Source: Saltatorellus ferox
GTDB lineage: Bacteria; Planctomycetota; UBA1135; GCA-002686595
Direction: 5' to 3'
NCBI GenBank assembly: GCA_007751475.1
Contig: CP036434.1
Location: forward strand, 3,787,524-3,851,523
DNA length: 64,000 bases
In this document: positions 1 to 8,183 of the stretch, one piece after another
Layout of the letters: each line of letters opens with the position of its first letter
Position numbering within the stretch: the stretch's first letter is position 1
Translations under genes and position numbers: made by a program
The notes under the pieces: generated by a model
The model's input: only the letters and a program-made list of their open reading frames with translations
What the model was told of the DNA's origin: nothing
The model's database searches: none

Positions 1-2
1 TT

Positions 3-248
3 CATTCGGCGCAGCTGGATGAATGGACAGGGATTGCAGAGGCGGCAGCACTCGCGGGGCTCTCGCCTCAGAAGCGATCGAAAGGCAAGCCGTCAGTCGA
101 CGCGGACGTGGTCGACGAGCTCAGAAAAGACCTTCGCCGCAAGGAGAAGGCCCTCGCTGAAGTCACCGCCATTCTGGTGCTAAAAAAAAGGATCCAGGAG
201 ATCTGGGGGGACGGGGACGGCGACACGGACACGAGGAGCGCGACATGA
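3..248 (+). pseudogene. IS3-family transposase OrfA, C-terminal part
   Basis: The frame is open from the window edge and ends at TGA 246-248. It encodes the C-terminal end of an IS3-type OrfA: a lysine/arginine-rich helical region with ELRKDLRRKEKALAEVTAIL, followed by VLKKRIQEIW and an acidic tail. OrfA proteins supply the DNA-binding and leucine-zipper half of the transposase. A run of eight A residues (182-189) resembles the slippery runs used for programmed frameshifting in this family, although OrfB here also starts at an overlapping ATGA. The N-terminal HTH is off the window. The element looks dead because OrfB is truncated. Confidence 0.7.
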
Positions 249-806
249 TCCTCGGGCTCTACGACGAGGCGGTTACCGCTGGCGCGTCCGCAGCAAGGGT
301 GTGCGACGAGCTCGGAATCGCGGCCACCACGCTGCAGCGCTGGCGAAGGCTCGGGATCGGCGACGACCGACGGGCTGGCCCAAAGTCGACGCCGACCAAC
401 AAGCTGTCGGACCCAGAGCGTGAAATGGTAATTGAGACCTGTTGCGGCCCGGAGTTCATGGACTTGAGCCCGAAGCAGATCGTTCCCACGCTCGCCGATC
501 GCGGCGTGTACATAGCCTCAGAGTCCACGTTCCATCGGATCCTGCGCGAAGAGAAACTCGCGACTCGACGCGGTCGCGCGAGCGCACCAACCAAACGCGC
601 GAAGCCGCCGGAGAAGATCGCAACTGGGCCTTGCCAGCTCTGGAGCTGGGACATCACCTATCTGCGCGGCCCTGCCCGTGGCACGTTCTTCTACCTCTAC
701 GTCATCATGGACGTTTGGAGCCGCAAGATCGTCGGGCGACGAGTCCACCTACAAGAGTCGAGCGAACACGCTGCCACCTTGATCGCGCAAGCTTGCCGAG
801 ACGAGT
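245..806 (+). pseudogene. IS3-family transposase OrfB, truncated
   Basis: OrfB starts at ATG 245, overlapping the OrfA stop as ATGA. About 187 residues look genuine: an N-terminal HTH-like region (LGIAATTLQRWRRLG), then the start of the rve/RNase-H-fold integrase core with WSWDITYLRGPARGTFFYL and VIMDVWSRKIVG, which contains the first catalytic Asp. After about position 806 the frame stays open to 940 but no longer resembles a transposase, because it runs over the zinc-ribbon codons of the next gene. The second Asp and the Glu of the DDE triad are missing. This is therefore an IS remnant cut off at the 5' edge of the primase-like gene; no terminal inverted repeat was seen. Confidence 0.75.
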
Positions 807-809
807 CGG

Positions 810-1646
810 ATGCGGTGCCCAGTGTGCGGCAAGACGGACTGGTGCTTGATTCGCATCGGGCTGGGTGGGGAACTCCTCTCCGCGATCTGCCCTCGCGTGG
901 AGTCGCCGCGGCGATGGAGCGACGCTGGCTATCTCCATGAGTTCACCAGCACTCCGGGCACGCCACGCATCCCACGTCGCGCAATCCGCGTATCGATAGG
1001 CCGCGACTTCGAGCCGCTGGCCGGTCAGCTGCGGGATGCCGTCGAGCCCGATGACCTCCACGCCTTTGCCAGAGATCTCGGCGTCTCGACGCAATCATTG
1101 CGACTACTCGGAATCGGCTGGGTCAGCGGCCCCGCCCTCGTCCAGCTCGGAGTGAAGCATGCCTCCCACGCCTGGTCGTTCCCGATGTTCGACCACCGCG
1201 GGAGGACGATAGGGATACGCCTGCGGCTTCCGAACGGGCGCAAGCTTGCGGTGAAAGGCAGCAAGAACGGCCTCTTCATCCCGTCCGGATCTCCGGTCGC
1301 GGGAAGCATCTTCATCGCCGAAGGAGAGTCGGATACGGCCGCGCTACTCACGATGGGCGTCTACGCCATCGGCCGACCTGGTGCGAGGCAATGCGTTCGA
1401 GCCCTTCAGCGTCACCTCCTCGGACAGCGGGTAGGCCAGGTCGTTGTGGTAGCGGACAACGACGCTGTTGGGGGTCAGGGAGCCGCTGAATTGGTCGAAG
1501 GACTCAAGGCTCGAGGCGCCGCCGTCCGGCTCATCCGCACGCCTGAAAAGGACGTGCGGCGCTGGCTGCAAACTGGCGCTACTCGTGTGGACCTCGACCA
1601 GCTCGTTGACACGGCCAGAGCAGACTCGGGTGGCGGCCATGAATGA
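810..1646 (+). CDS. Zinc-ribbon/Toprim primase-like protein, 5'-clipped
   Basis: A 278-aa protein with a primase-type zinc motif at the very N-terminus (CPVCGKTDWC, then CPR near residue 28) and a Toprim domain (IFIAEGESD, Glu171; VVVVADNDA, Asp216/Asp218). Toprim primases make RNA primers or bind replication intermediates, and this layout is usual in integrative elements. The zinc cysteines begin at residue 3, whereas the paralogue in the second element (59255-61867) has about 15 residues before them, so the 5' end was probably trimmed by the adjacent IS junction. The stop overlaps the next gene's start by 8 nt, indicating translational coupling to the ATPase. Activity after truncation is uncertain. 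Confidence 0.7.
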   Translation: MRCPVCGKTDWCLIRIGLGGELLSAICPRVESPRRWSDAGYLHEFTSTPGTPRIPRRAIRVSIGRDFEPLAGQLRDAVEPDDLHAFARDLGVSTQSLRLLGIGWVSGPALVQLGVKHASHAWSFPMFDHRGRTIGIRLRLPNGRKLAVKGSKNGLFIPSGSPVAGSIFIAEGESDTAALLTMGVYAIGRPGARQCVRALQRHLLGQRVGQVVVVADNDAVGGQGAAELVEGLKARGAAVRLIRTPEKDVRRWLQTGATRVDLDQLVDTARADSGGGHE

Positions 1647-4194
1647 TTCTACCGACCCGCGGGAGAACAGCGCCGATGACGGGCTCTTGCTGCCGGCGCC
1701 GCCGCTCACCGTGAGCTGGGCGCCAACCGGCTCCTCTGGGACAGGCAAGCTCCTCGTCGACCTGCCCGGCGGTGCCTTCGTCGAGAAGCTCAACATTACA
1801 AGCAACAATGCTCGTGAGAAGGTGATCGAGAAGCTCGCGTCACGCCTGACCGAGTCCGAGGCTGAGGACCTCGAAGTGCAACTCGGGTCGTTTGCGGAGG
1901 GTGCGGCCGGCGCAAGCTTCGATCGCGAGGGTGGAGGTAAGCTGGCGGAACGCCTCATGGCCACGATTCAGGAAGACCCTGCCATAGAGCTGTTCCGCGT
2001 CGACGCTCGCCAGGGTGAGGGGTTCGCGACCGTTCCCAACGGCGCCTACCTGGACACGTTTCCTATCAGATCGGAGGCGTTCGAGAACTGGCTTGCGAGA
2101 CGATGCTTCACGGAGTTCAAGGAGGCCCCTTCGGCTGCCTCCCTCAAGGAGGTGACCATGCTGCTCAAGGCACATGCCGTCTTCGAAGGAGAGAGCCGTG
2201 AGCTGGGCACGAGGGTGATGGTGTTCGAGGACGGCATCGTCCTTGATCTTGCGAACGACAATAGGGAGGTTGTGCACGTCACGTCGGCAGGATGGACCAT
2301 CAAGTCGAATCCGGAGGTCGCTTGCAGGTTCCTTCGCCGTGACGCAGCTCGGCCTCTTCCTCAGCCAGTGCGTGGGGGCTCGATTGCAGACCTTCGATCA
2401 CTGGTCAACCTCGCCGACGAGGATCAGTGGGTTTTGCTCTGCAGCACCCTCCTGGCATTCCTCTACCCGCGGGGGCCCTTTCCAATCCTGATCGTCTCAG
2501 GTGAGCAGGGCAGCGCGAAGAGCACACTCTGCCGGCTGGTACAGGCGCTGGTGGACCCCAATCGGGGCCAGCTGCGGCGCCCGCCTGCCGGGGAGCGCGA
2601 TTTGCTCATCTCCGCGAAGAACACCTGGCTCCTGGCATTCGACAACCTGTCCGGGCTGACGCCGACTCTCTCCGATGCGCTTTGTATGGTGGCCACGGGA
2701 GGCGGCTTCGCCACCCGGCGCCTCTATTCGGATGATGAGGAGACGATCATCGAGTGCCAGCGACCCGTTCTCATGAACGGCATCGACGACTTGGACGAAC
2801 GGCCGGACCTCCTCGACCGGGCCGTGGTGCTACAGCTGCCCACGATCTCTGATCAGAATCGCAGGGACGAAGCCGGGCTGATGGCGACCTTCGCCAAAGC
2901 AGCGCCTGGGGTTCTCGGTGCCATTCTGGACGGCCTCGTGGTCGTCCTCCGACAGCGGAGTGCGGTCGAGATCCAGGAACTTCCACGGATGGCCGACTTC
3001 GCCAAGACGGCAACAGCAGCCGAGTCCACGCTTGGCTTCGAGCCTGGTGCCTTCATGGCAGCCTACACCCGCAACCGTGAGCTTGCGCGGCACATGGTGC
3101 TGGAGCAGGACCACTTCGCGCAAGCCGTCGTCAGGCTGGTGGAGCGGGATGGTAGCTGGTCAGGGACTGCCGCGAGCCTTCTGCGTGAAGCTGTGGCCCA
3201 TGCGGACGTCGGTGCCACGAGGCAGCACACGTGGCCGAGAACGGCAGCAACTGTCGGCAAGAGAGTCCGACGGCTTCAGACATCGTGGCGCGCCGTTGGG
3301 CTCCTCGTCGAGACCGGGGAGCGCGGCGTCGGGCGCAAGCGGGACCGGATCATCCGGCTGCGGATGGACGCAGAGGCGACACTGGGCGAAGCGGCGAACC
3401 GGAGGACAGAACGGACCCGTCCACGCGAGACCGGTCCCGCAGAGGAAGGACTCGGCTTTACGGACAGGACGGACAGGACGGACAGGACGGACGGTTCCAG
3501 CGAAGAACCCAGTGTTCGAGAACTGGCAACGCTATTCGGCTGGAGAGCCCAGCGCAACGTGGTGGACACGCTCTCGACGGTCTCCCTTCCATCCTGTTCG
3601 AACATTGAGGGTTCAGGAAGGCTTGATGCGGACAGTGCGGACAGTACGGACAGGAGATCGGGCATCACCTGCGAGGAGAGCGCGCCAGGCCCCCTCGAAT
3701 GGGGCGAAGTCGACGATGCCGCTGAAAACTCTTCTCCAAGTACCTGTCCGTCTTGTCCGTCCTGTCCGCAAGGGCGGGATACCGATGACCCAGGAGGGCT
3801 TGATGCGGACAGTGCGGACAGTGCGGACAGGAGATCGGACATCACCTGCGAGGCGAGCGCGCCAGGCCCCCTCGAATGGGGCGAAGTCGACGATGCCGCT
3901 GAAAACTCTTCTCCAAGTACCTGTCCGTCCTGTCCGTCCTGTCCGCAAGGGCCGGACACCGATGACCCAGGAGGGCTCATTGCGGACAGCGCGGACAGGA
4001 GATCCGCGAACTCGAATCACTACGAGGTCTTGACGGTCCCCGACTACGCTGCTGCCGACACGGAGAGCGGAACGCCTTCTCAGACCGAGCGGCCCTTCCG
4101 TACGAACCGTCGGGAAGGCCCGAGGCCACCCGCGAGCCCCGACCTCCCGGGACAGGCGACGCTCTTTGGCGACGACCTCGGGGGTGAAGCGTGA
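1639..4194 (+). CDS. P-loop ATPase/helicase-like replication protein
   Basis: An 851-aa protein. ATG 1639 is chosen over the upstream in-frame ATG 1468 because it overlaps the primase stop by 8 nt, while the longer start lies deep inside that gene. It has a Walker A motif GEQGSAKST (residues 288-296), a Walker B-like LLAFDN about 50 residues later, and a sensor-like stretch QRPVLMNGIDDL. This resembles the DNA-dependent ATPase/helicase partner of element-encoded primases. The C-terminal ~200 residues are low-complexity and built from two 59-residue repeats plus a partial third, preceded by a DRT tripeptide run. The gene ends in GTGA overlap with the next. Its likely role is initiating or unwinding element DNA; helicase polarity cannot be told. 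Confidence 0.65.
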   Translation: MNDSTDPRENSADDGLLLPAPPLTVSWAPTGSSGTGKLLVDLPGGAFVEKLNITSNNAREKVIEKLASRLTESEAEDLEVQLGSFAEGAAGASFDREGGGKLAERLMATIQEDPAIELFRVDARQGEGFATVPNGAYLDTFPIRSEAFENWLARRCFTEFKEAPSAASLKEVTMLLKAHAVFEGESRELGTRVMVFEDGIVLDLANDNREVVHVTSAGWTIKSNPEVACRFLRRDAARPLPQPVRGGSIADLRSLVNLADEDQWVLLCSTLLAFLYPRGPFPILIVSGEQGSAKSTLCRLVQALVDPNRGQLRRPPAGERDLLISAKNTWLLAFDNLSGLTPTLSDALCMVATGGGFATRRLYSDDEETIIECQRPVLMNGIDDLDERPDLLDRAVVLQLPTISDQNRRDEAGLMATFAKAAPGVLGAILDGLVVVLRQRSAVEIQELPRMADFAKTATAAESTLGFEPGAFMAAYTRNRELARHMVLEQDHFAQAVVRLVERDGSWSGTAASLLREAVAHADVGATRQHTWPRTAATVGKRVRRLQTSWRAVGLLVETGERGVGRKRDRIIRLRMDAEATLGEAANRRTERTRPRETGPAEEGLGFTDRTDRTDRTDGSSEEPSVRELATLFGWRAQRNVVDTLSTVSLPSCSNIEGSGRLDADSADSTDRRSGITCEESAPGPLEWGEVDDAAENSSPSTCPSCPSCPQGRDTDDPGGLDADSADSADRRSDITCEASAPGPLEWGEVDDAAENSSPSTCPSCPSCPQGPDTDDPGGLIADSADRRSANSNHYEVLTVPDYAAADTESGTPSQTERPFRTNRREGPRPPASPDLPGQATLFGDDLGGEA
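3461..4005 (+). repeat. 177-bp tandem repeats rich in TGTCCG/CGGACA
   Basis: Two full 177-bp units (3621-3797 and 3798-3974) and a partial third (from 3975) lie in the 3' part of the ATPase gene. 177 bp is 59 codons, so the frame is kept. Upstream, three copies of the 9-bp unit CGGACAGGA occur at 3461-3487. Each 177-bp unit opens with CGGACAG repeats in one orientation and closes with CTGTCCG repeats in the other, so it has iteron-like direct and inverted clusters. The array could be a protein-binding or replication site embedded in coding DNA, or just repeat-driven low-complexity protein sequence. Confidence 0.85.
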
Positions 4195-4460
4195 TCTACG
4201 ACATCAAGTTCACCCCGGGAACGGACCAGGATGCCGAGCGCGGTCTCCTCGCCTTCGTCCGGATGTGCTACGGCCCGCTGGTCGTCGACGGCGTCACCCT
4301 TCGGCGAACACGCGCCGGTTCCCTGACGCTCAGCTGGCCGTCCCGCACGGACCGCTCCGGGGCCCGCCACGCCCTTGTACGGCCGCTGAACGACTCGGCC
4401 CGCGAGGAGCTTGAAGCGGCCGTCTTCGCGGAGCTACGGCGCCAGGAGGCCGGCCAGTGA
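4191..4460 (+). CDS. SpoVG-like small protein
   Basis: An 89-aa protein starting at GTG 4191, which overlaps the upstream stop (GTGA). Its core, FVRMCYGPLVVDGVTLRRTR followed by LTLSWPSR, resembles the SpoVG fold, in which a short DNA-binding strand pattern precedes a conserved P-S-R motif; the C-terminus (LEAAVFAELRRQ) is helical. SpoVG-family proteins bind nucleic acid and regulate development or gene expression, and short homologues are common in integrative elements. Its place in the overlapping replication block suggests a DNA-binding accessory or regulatory role. The assignment rests on short motifs only. Confidence 0.5.
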   Translation: MIYDIKFTPGTDQDAERGLLAFVRMCYGPLVVDGVTLRRTRAGSLTLSWPSRTDRSGARHALVRPLNDSAREELEAAVFAELRRQEAGQ

Positions 4461-4651
4461 TGCTGCGACGATGCGATCCAGGATCGATGAGCCCGGAGGC
4501 CCGCCTGGCCGAGGTCGCAGAGATTCTCGTCAGGGGATACCGCCGTCTCGAGCTGGTTCGCCAGAACGGGCTTGATGACGTGGGGCAGGACGAGCGTGCA
4601 TGCGGGCGCACGGTGGTTGACGCCGTGCCCAACTCCAAGAGGACAGCATGA
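4457..4651 (+). CDS. Small element protein of unknown function
   Basis: A 64-aa ORF with GTG 4457 or ATG 4460 as start, both overlapping the SpoVG-like stop. The sequence (MSPEARLAEVAEILVRGYRR) predicts an amphipathic helix pair. Similar short ORFs often lie just ahead of DUF2924 and serine-recombinase genes in such elements, which is why I accept it as real; that pattern is recalled, not searched. Its stop (TGA 4649-4651) overlaps the next ATG. No function can be assigned. Confidence 0.5.
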   Translation: MMLRRCDPGSMSPEARLAEVAEILVRGYRRLELVRQNGLDDVGQDERACGRTVVDAVPNSKRTA

Positions 4652-5115
4652 ATCCAAGTACACACCCGCCCATCAAGGACGTCCTGCACGAGCTGCAGGG
4701 CGCCTCGGTGCCGCAACTCGTCGCCCGCTATCACGGCCTCTTCGGCAAGCCCCCGCGCTCGAAGCACAGGCAGTGGCTCTTCTACCGCTGCGCGTGGCAG
4801 GAGCAAGCCATCCGCTTCGGTGGCCTCAGCGGCGCCGCGAAGAAGCGCATCGCGGAGATCCAGGCGGAGCTGCAGCTTCCAGGGCTTTCGCCGAAACCGA
4901 GGTCACCGCGGAAGTCGACATCGGGCGAGCCCCCGGTCGGGACGAGGCTCGAGCGTGAATGGCGCGGGACCCTGGTCGTCGCCGTCAGAACCACCAACGG
5001 CTGGGAGGTCAACGGGATGCCCTACAGGAGCCTCTCTGCCGGCGCCAAGGCCGTCTCTGGCTCCCACGTCTCGGGGCCGGCCTTCTTCGGCCTGACTGGG
5101 CGAGGGCGAGGCTGA
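4648..5115 (+). CDS. DUF2924 family protein
   Basis: A 155-aa basic protein with the DUF2924 hallmarks: an N-terminal helical region (LHELQGASVPQLVARYHGLF), a KHRQWLFYRCAWQEQ stretch, and a C-terminal part with LEREWRGTLVVAVRTTNGWE and MPYRSLSAGAKAVSGSHVSG. The C-terminal segment resembles the small domain that follows many such proteins and may bind nucleic acid. DUF2924 genes nearly always sit directly upstream of a large serine recombinase, as here (stop and next ATG share one base, TGATG). A role as recombination accessory or directionality factor is plausible but unproven. Confidence 0.8.
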   Translation: MNPSTHPPIKDVLHELQGASVPQLVARYHGLFGKPPRSKHRQWLFYRCAWQEQAIRFGGLSGAAKKRIAEIQAELQLPGLSPKPRSPRKSTSGEPPVGTRLEREWRGTLVVAVRTTNGWEVNGMPYRSLSAGAKAVSGSHVSGPAFFGLTGRGRG

Positions 5116-6650
5116 TGGCACCGAGTATCAAGGCCAAGCAGGTCCGCGTCGCCATCTACACGCGCAAGTCCGTGAACGAGGGGCTCGACCAGCAGTTCAA
5201 CTCGCTCGACGCCCAGCGGGAGTTCGTGGAAGCGTACGTCAAGAGCCATGCTGGCGATGGGTGGGTCGCGTTGGATGCGAGGTACGACGACGGCGGGTTC
5301 AGCGGGGCGACCACCGACCGGCCGGCGTTCCAGCGATTGATTCAGGACATCAAGGATGGGCAGCTCGATGTTTTGGCGGTGTACCGTCTCGATCGCCTCT
5401 CCAGGAGCATTGACGACTTCGCCCAGCTGATGCGGCTGCTCGAGAAGCGCAACGTGGCCTTCGTGAGTGTCACGGAGCGGTTCGATACCACCAGCCCGAT
5501 GGGGCGGATGGTGCTCAACCTGCTGGCGTCGTTCGCCCAGTTCGAGCGCGAGACGATCGCTCAGCGAACCCGGGACAAGATGAGCGCCTCGCGCCGGCGC
5601 GGCATGTGGACCGGCGGCCGACCAGTCCTCGGGTACGACGTCTTTGAGAAGGCGCTCGTCGTGAACGAGGCGGAGGCAGTAACCGTCAGGCGGATCTTCC
5701 AGACGTACCTGGACCTGGGTGGCTGCGTCGCCGTCGCAGAGGAGCTGGGCGTTCTCGGGATTCGCAACAAGGCGTGGGTCAACCAGGCCGGCGAACAAAC
5801 AGGCGGTGCGCCGTTCAACAGCTCGACGATCCACTGGCTCCTCACGAACTCGCTCTATCGCGGTCTCGTCCGAGCGCAGGACGACCTGGTGGAGGGCCAG
5901 CACGACGCCATCGTCGACGAGGAACTCTGGGACCGCGTGCAGCGGAAGCTGAAGGCTCAAGCCCCGGGAGGAAAGTCGCGCCCCAAGCGCAAGACGAGCG
6001 CCATGCTGTCCGGAATCGCGAGGTGCCGGTGCGGGGCGGCCCTGACGCCGACGAACTCCAAGCGCAAGGCCAAGGTCTACAGGTACTACATCTGCAGCCG
6101 CGCGCAGAAGCAGGGCAAAGGCGCCTGCCCTGGAACTCGCATCGGGGCGGGCAAGCTCGAGGAGCACGTGGTGGAGCAGATCCGACGGCTGGGCAAGGAC
6201 CCGCGGATCGTGGAGGCCGCCCTTCTCCAGGGAGGCCAACAGCGGGCCGAGGAACGGACGAGGCTTCAGGCTGGCCTCAAGGATCTCAATCGGTCCCACG
6301 GCGAACTCCTCCGGAAGCAGAACAAGCTCGTCGCCGCGATGGGCGACCAGGGGACCTCAGCTGCTCTCTCGAAAGGGCTCAAAGAAGTCGAAGAGGCCAT
6401 GGCCGATATCAATGAGCGAATTGAAGCGGCACGGCGAGACCTCCAGGCGCTCGACAAAGCAGGCACATCCGCAGACGGCCTCATTCAGGCGCTCGCCGAA
6501 TTCACCGCGGTCTGGGACACCCTCACGCTTGACGAGCAAGCACGGCTCTTGGACCTCATTCTCGACGCGGTTGTCTACGACGGCCCGAGCGGGGCGATCG
6601 AGATCAGGCTTCGAGATATGGAGCCCATCGGGGCGGAGGCCGCCGCGTGA
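5115..6650 (+). CDS. Large serine recombinase/integrase
   Basis: A 511-aa recombinase. The resolvase catalytic domain has nucleophile Ser19 in YTRKSV, plus the YRLDRLSRS and FAQFERETIAQR motifs that carry the catalytic arginines. A recombinase domain follows, then a zinc ribbon (CRCGAAL ... CSRAQKQGKGACPG) and a coiled-coil region (LQAGLKDLNRSHGELLRKQ) typical of phage integrases. ATG 5115 overlaps the DUF2924 stop by one base; the ORF extends upstream to 4959, but that part lies inside DUF2924. It should catalyse att x att integration through a 5'-phosphoserine link. The next gene starts 4 nt before its stop. Confidence 0.9.
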   Translation: MAPSIKAKQVRVAIYTRKSVNEGLDQQFNSLDAQREFVEAYVKSHAGDGWVALDARYDDGGFSGATTDRPAFQRLIQDIKDGQLDVLAVYRLDRLSRSIDDFAQLMRLLEKRNVAFVSVTERFDTTSPMGRMVLNLLASFAQFERETIAQRTRDKMSASRRRGMWTGGRPVLGYDVFEKALVVNEAEAVTVRRIFQTYLDLGGCVAVAEELGVLGIRNKAWVNQAGEQTGGAPFNSSTIHWLLTNSLYRGLVRAQDDLVEGQHDAIVDEELWDRVQRKLKAQAPGGKSRPKRKTSAMLSGIARCRCGAALTPTNSKRKAKVYRYYICSRAQKQGKGACPGTRIGAGKLEEHVVEQIRRLGKDPRIVEAALLQGGQQRAEERTRLQAGLKDLNRSHGELLRKQNKLVAAMGDQGTSAALSKGLKEVEEAMADINERIEAARRDLQALDKAGTSADGLIQALAEFTAVWDTLTLDEQARLLDLILDAVVYDGPSGAIEIRLRDMEPIGAEAAA

Positions 6651-7066
6651 CCGGGCTCTCGTTCACGTCGCGCATCGGAGGCTCCAAGGCCGACCTGCGA
6701 CCGGAACGCCCGGCACGCCCTGTCACGTCGCCAGCGGCACGCTCCCTTGCCCTCGCGCACTACATCGAGGACGCTGTCGAGAAGGGCATCTATAGTTCGG
6801 CGGCGGAGGTCGCGGCGGCACTGGGCGTCACACGAGCTAGAGTCAGCCAGATCGGGATGCTCCTCCGGCTTGATCCGTCGACGCAGGAGCGGATTCTCTG
6901 CGGCGATGACACCCGCTCGGCTCGGGCGCTGCGGCCCGTCAGCGCGGAGCACTCCTGGCTGGAGCAACAAGGAGGGTCCGTCTGCCGCGCCATCGGTTCG
7001 TGTGACGATTGCCGGGCCGAGGCGCCGCCCTCTGGCCGAGCCCGTCGCCCGAGCATCGGCAAGTAG
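6647..7066 (+). CDS. Small HTH protein linked to serine recombinase
   Basis: A 139-aa protein starting at GTG 6647, overlapping the recombinase stop by 4 nt. The middle contains ALAHYIEDAVEKGIYSSAAE followed by a helix-turn-helix, VAAALGVTRARVSQIGMLL, reminiscent of KorB/ParB- or sigma-type HTHs. Cysteines near the C-terminus (CRAIGSCDDC) could bind a metal. Proteins of this type often follow DUF2924 and serine-recombinase genes, so it could be an excision directionality factor or autoregulator. Function unproven. Confidence 0.65.
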   Translation: MTGLSFTSRIGGSKADLRPERPARPVTSPAARSLALAHYIEDAVEKGIYSSAAEVAAALGVTRARVSQIGMLLRLDPSTQERILCGDDTRSARALRPVSAEHSWLEQQGGSVCRAIGSCDDCRAEAPPSGRARRPSIGK

Positions 7067-7132
7067 TACCATCAGCCCGAGCGGGAACCTCGGCCCCGCA
7101 CTCGATCCATTCAGCTCTACCTACGTTTGCCC

Positions 7133-7534
7133 ATGACTCTCGACGGCCTACTCCAGATGTTCTGCGACGCCTACTGGCCCTCCGGCATCCAACGCCCAAC
7201 CTGGTCCGAACGTTTCGATCTCCGCTGCGAGGAAGCTGCGAAGACGACCTGGCCGAACGCTGACAGCGCCGGCGTTTACGCGCTGCTGGATGAGTCGGGT
7301 GCGGTCCTCTACATCGGCAAGGCTTCGATGGGAGCGTCGGTCGGCGGCCGAGTGTTCTGCCATGTTGCGGGTGGCGGCGCCAAGTTCGTGGCGCGGGAGG
7401 GTTTCGGCGACGTCCGGTGGCTGAGAACCGTCGGGGTTGAGGAGAGCCGGCGCTTCATCGCGCCCGCGATCGAGGAGTTCCTGATCGACCTACTGCAGCC
7501 GCCGCTGAACAGGGCTGGTCGGAACTTGCAGTAG
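7133..7534 (+). CDS. GIY-YIG nuclease-domain protein
   Basis: A 133-aa protein. The GIY half of the motif is GVYALLDESG and the YIG half is VLYIGKAS, followed by GGRVFCHV and a C-terminal EEFLIDLLQPPLNRAG in which a Glu and the P-x-x-N end match the GIY-YIG catalytic-domain pattern. ATG 7133 is preferred to the TTG at 7127. Stand-alone GIY-YIG proteins act as homing-type or DNA-processing nucleases. Here it sits alone between the recombinase block and a PD-(D/E)XK-like gene, so it may be cargo. No partner specificity domain is visible. Confidence 0.7.
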   Translation: MTLDGLLQMFCDAYWPSGIQRPTWSERFDLRCEEAAKTTWPNADSAGVYALLDESGAVLYIGKASMGASVGGRVFCHVAGGGAKFVAREGFGDVRWLRTVGVEESRRFIAPAIEEFLIDLLQPPLNRAGRNLQ

Positions 7535-7712
7535 CGCAGGATTGGGGCGAGCAGAGAGTCTTCGGGATTCTCCCTGGGACTAACCGTGCGCGCCCGCCAG
7601 CCGCTCCACGTTTCCGATTCGTGGGACGGTGCATCAACGACGGGGAGCGCCGCCTCGGTCCTGGACAGGATTCGCTCGAGTGCGATCGAGTCCAAGGTGG
7701 TACGCTTCCCCG

Positions 7713-8168
7713 ATGGAGAGCCAGCACCTGGGACCGAAACGCAAGGGCGACATCGCAGAGCTGCATGTCGCATCCCTTCTGCTCTCCGACCCAGCGCTTG
7801 AGGTCTTCACTGCGGCTTGCGACGACGGCCATGGATCGGATATCGCCGTGCGCTCGACCCGGACCAACCGCTGGTACTCGGTTCAGGTGAAAGCGGCCGG
7901 TTCGACGGTGAACCCATGGGTGAAGGCCAACCGGTTCCGTGCCACGGCGGACTTCCTCGTCGCGGCAGTGATGCTCGATGAGCGTGGCCTCCCCGGCCAG
8001 ACCTTCCTGATCCCCGGTGCGGCGTGGCTGGAGGACACCTCCCGCTGCCTCGGCAAGAACGACGACGGCGGCGCCAACGGGCCGTACGTGGAGGTTCGGA
8101 CCATGGCAGCGATGCACGCGCCAGCGTTGCAGGCGTACGACGCATTGGCCATGCTCTCGAAGCTCTGA
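7713..8168 (+). CDS. PD-(D/E)XK nuclease-like protein
   Basis: A 151-aa protein. Motifs fit a compact PD-(D/E)XK fold: KGDIAELHVASLL near the N-terminus supplies the helical Glu, then DDGHGSDIAV supplies the metal Asp, and WYSVQVKAA gives the Q-x-K signature. Similar short proteins include DUF4365-like nucleases and intron-type endonucleases. ATG 7713 is chosen because the domain begins right after it; the upstream in-frame extension from 7629 is arginine-rich without fold signal. It may be a defence or homing nuclease. Confidence 0.6.
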   Translation: MESQHLGPKRKGDIAELHVASLLLSDPALEVFTAACDDGHGSDIAVRSTRTNRWYSVQVKAAGSTVNPWVKANRFRATADFLVAAVMLDERGLPGQTFLIPGAAWLEDTSRCLGKNDDGGANGPYVEVRTMAAMHAPALQAYDALAMLSKL

Positions 8169-8183
8169 TCGTCGCCTCCCACC

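Noticed and set aside
3276-3980. Ser/Ala-rich antisense repeat protein in the ATPase gene
   Set aside because: It is the shadow of the 177-bp repeats, read opposite the primase-coupled ATPase frame.
4959-5114. Longer serine recombinase start
   Set aside because: The in-frame extension lies inside DUF2924 and lacks motifs. ATG 5115 gives the family's standard N-terminus.
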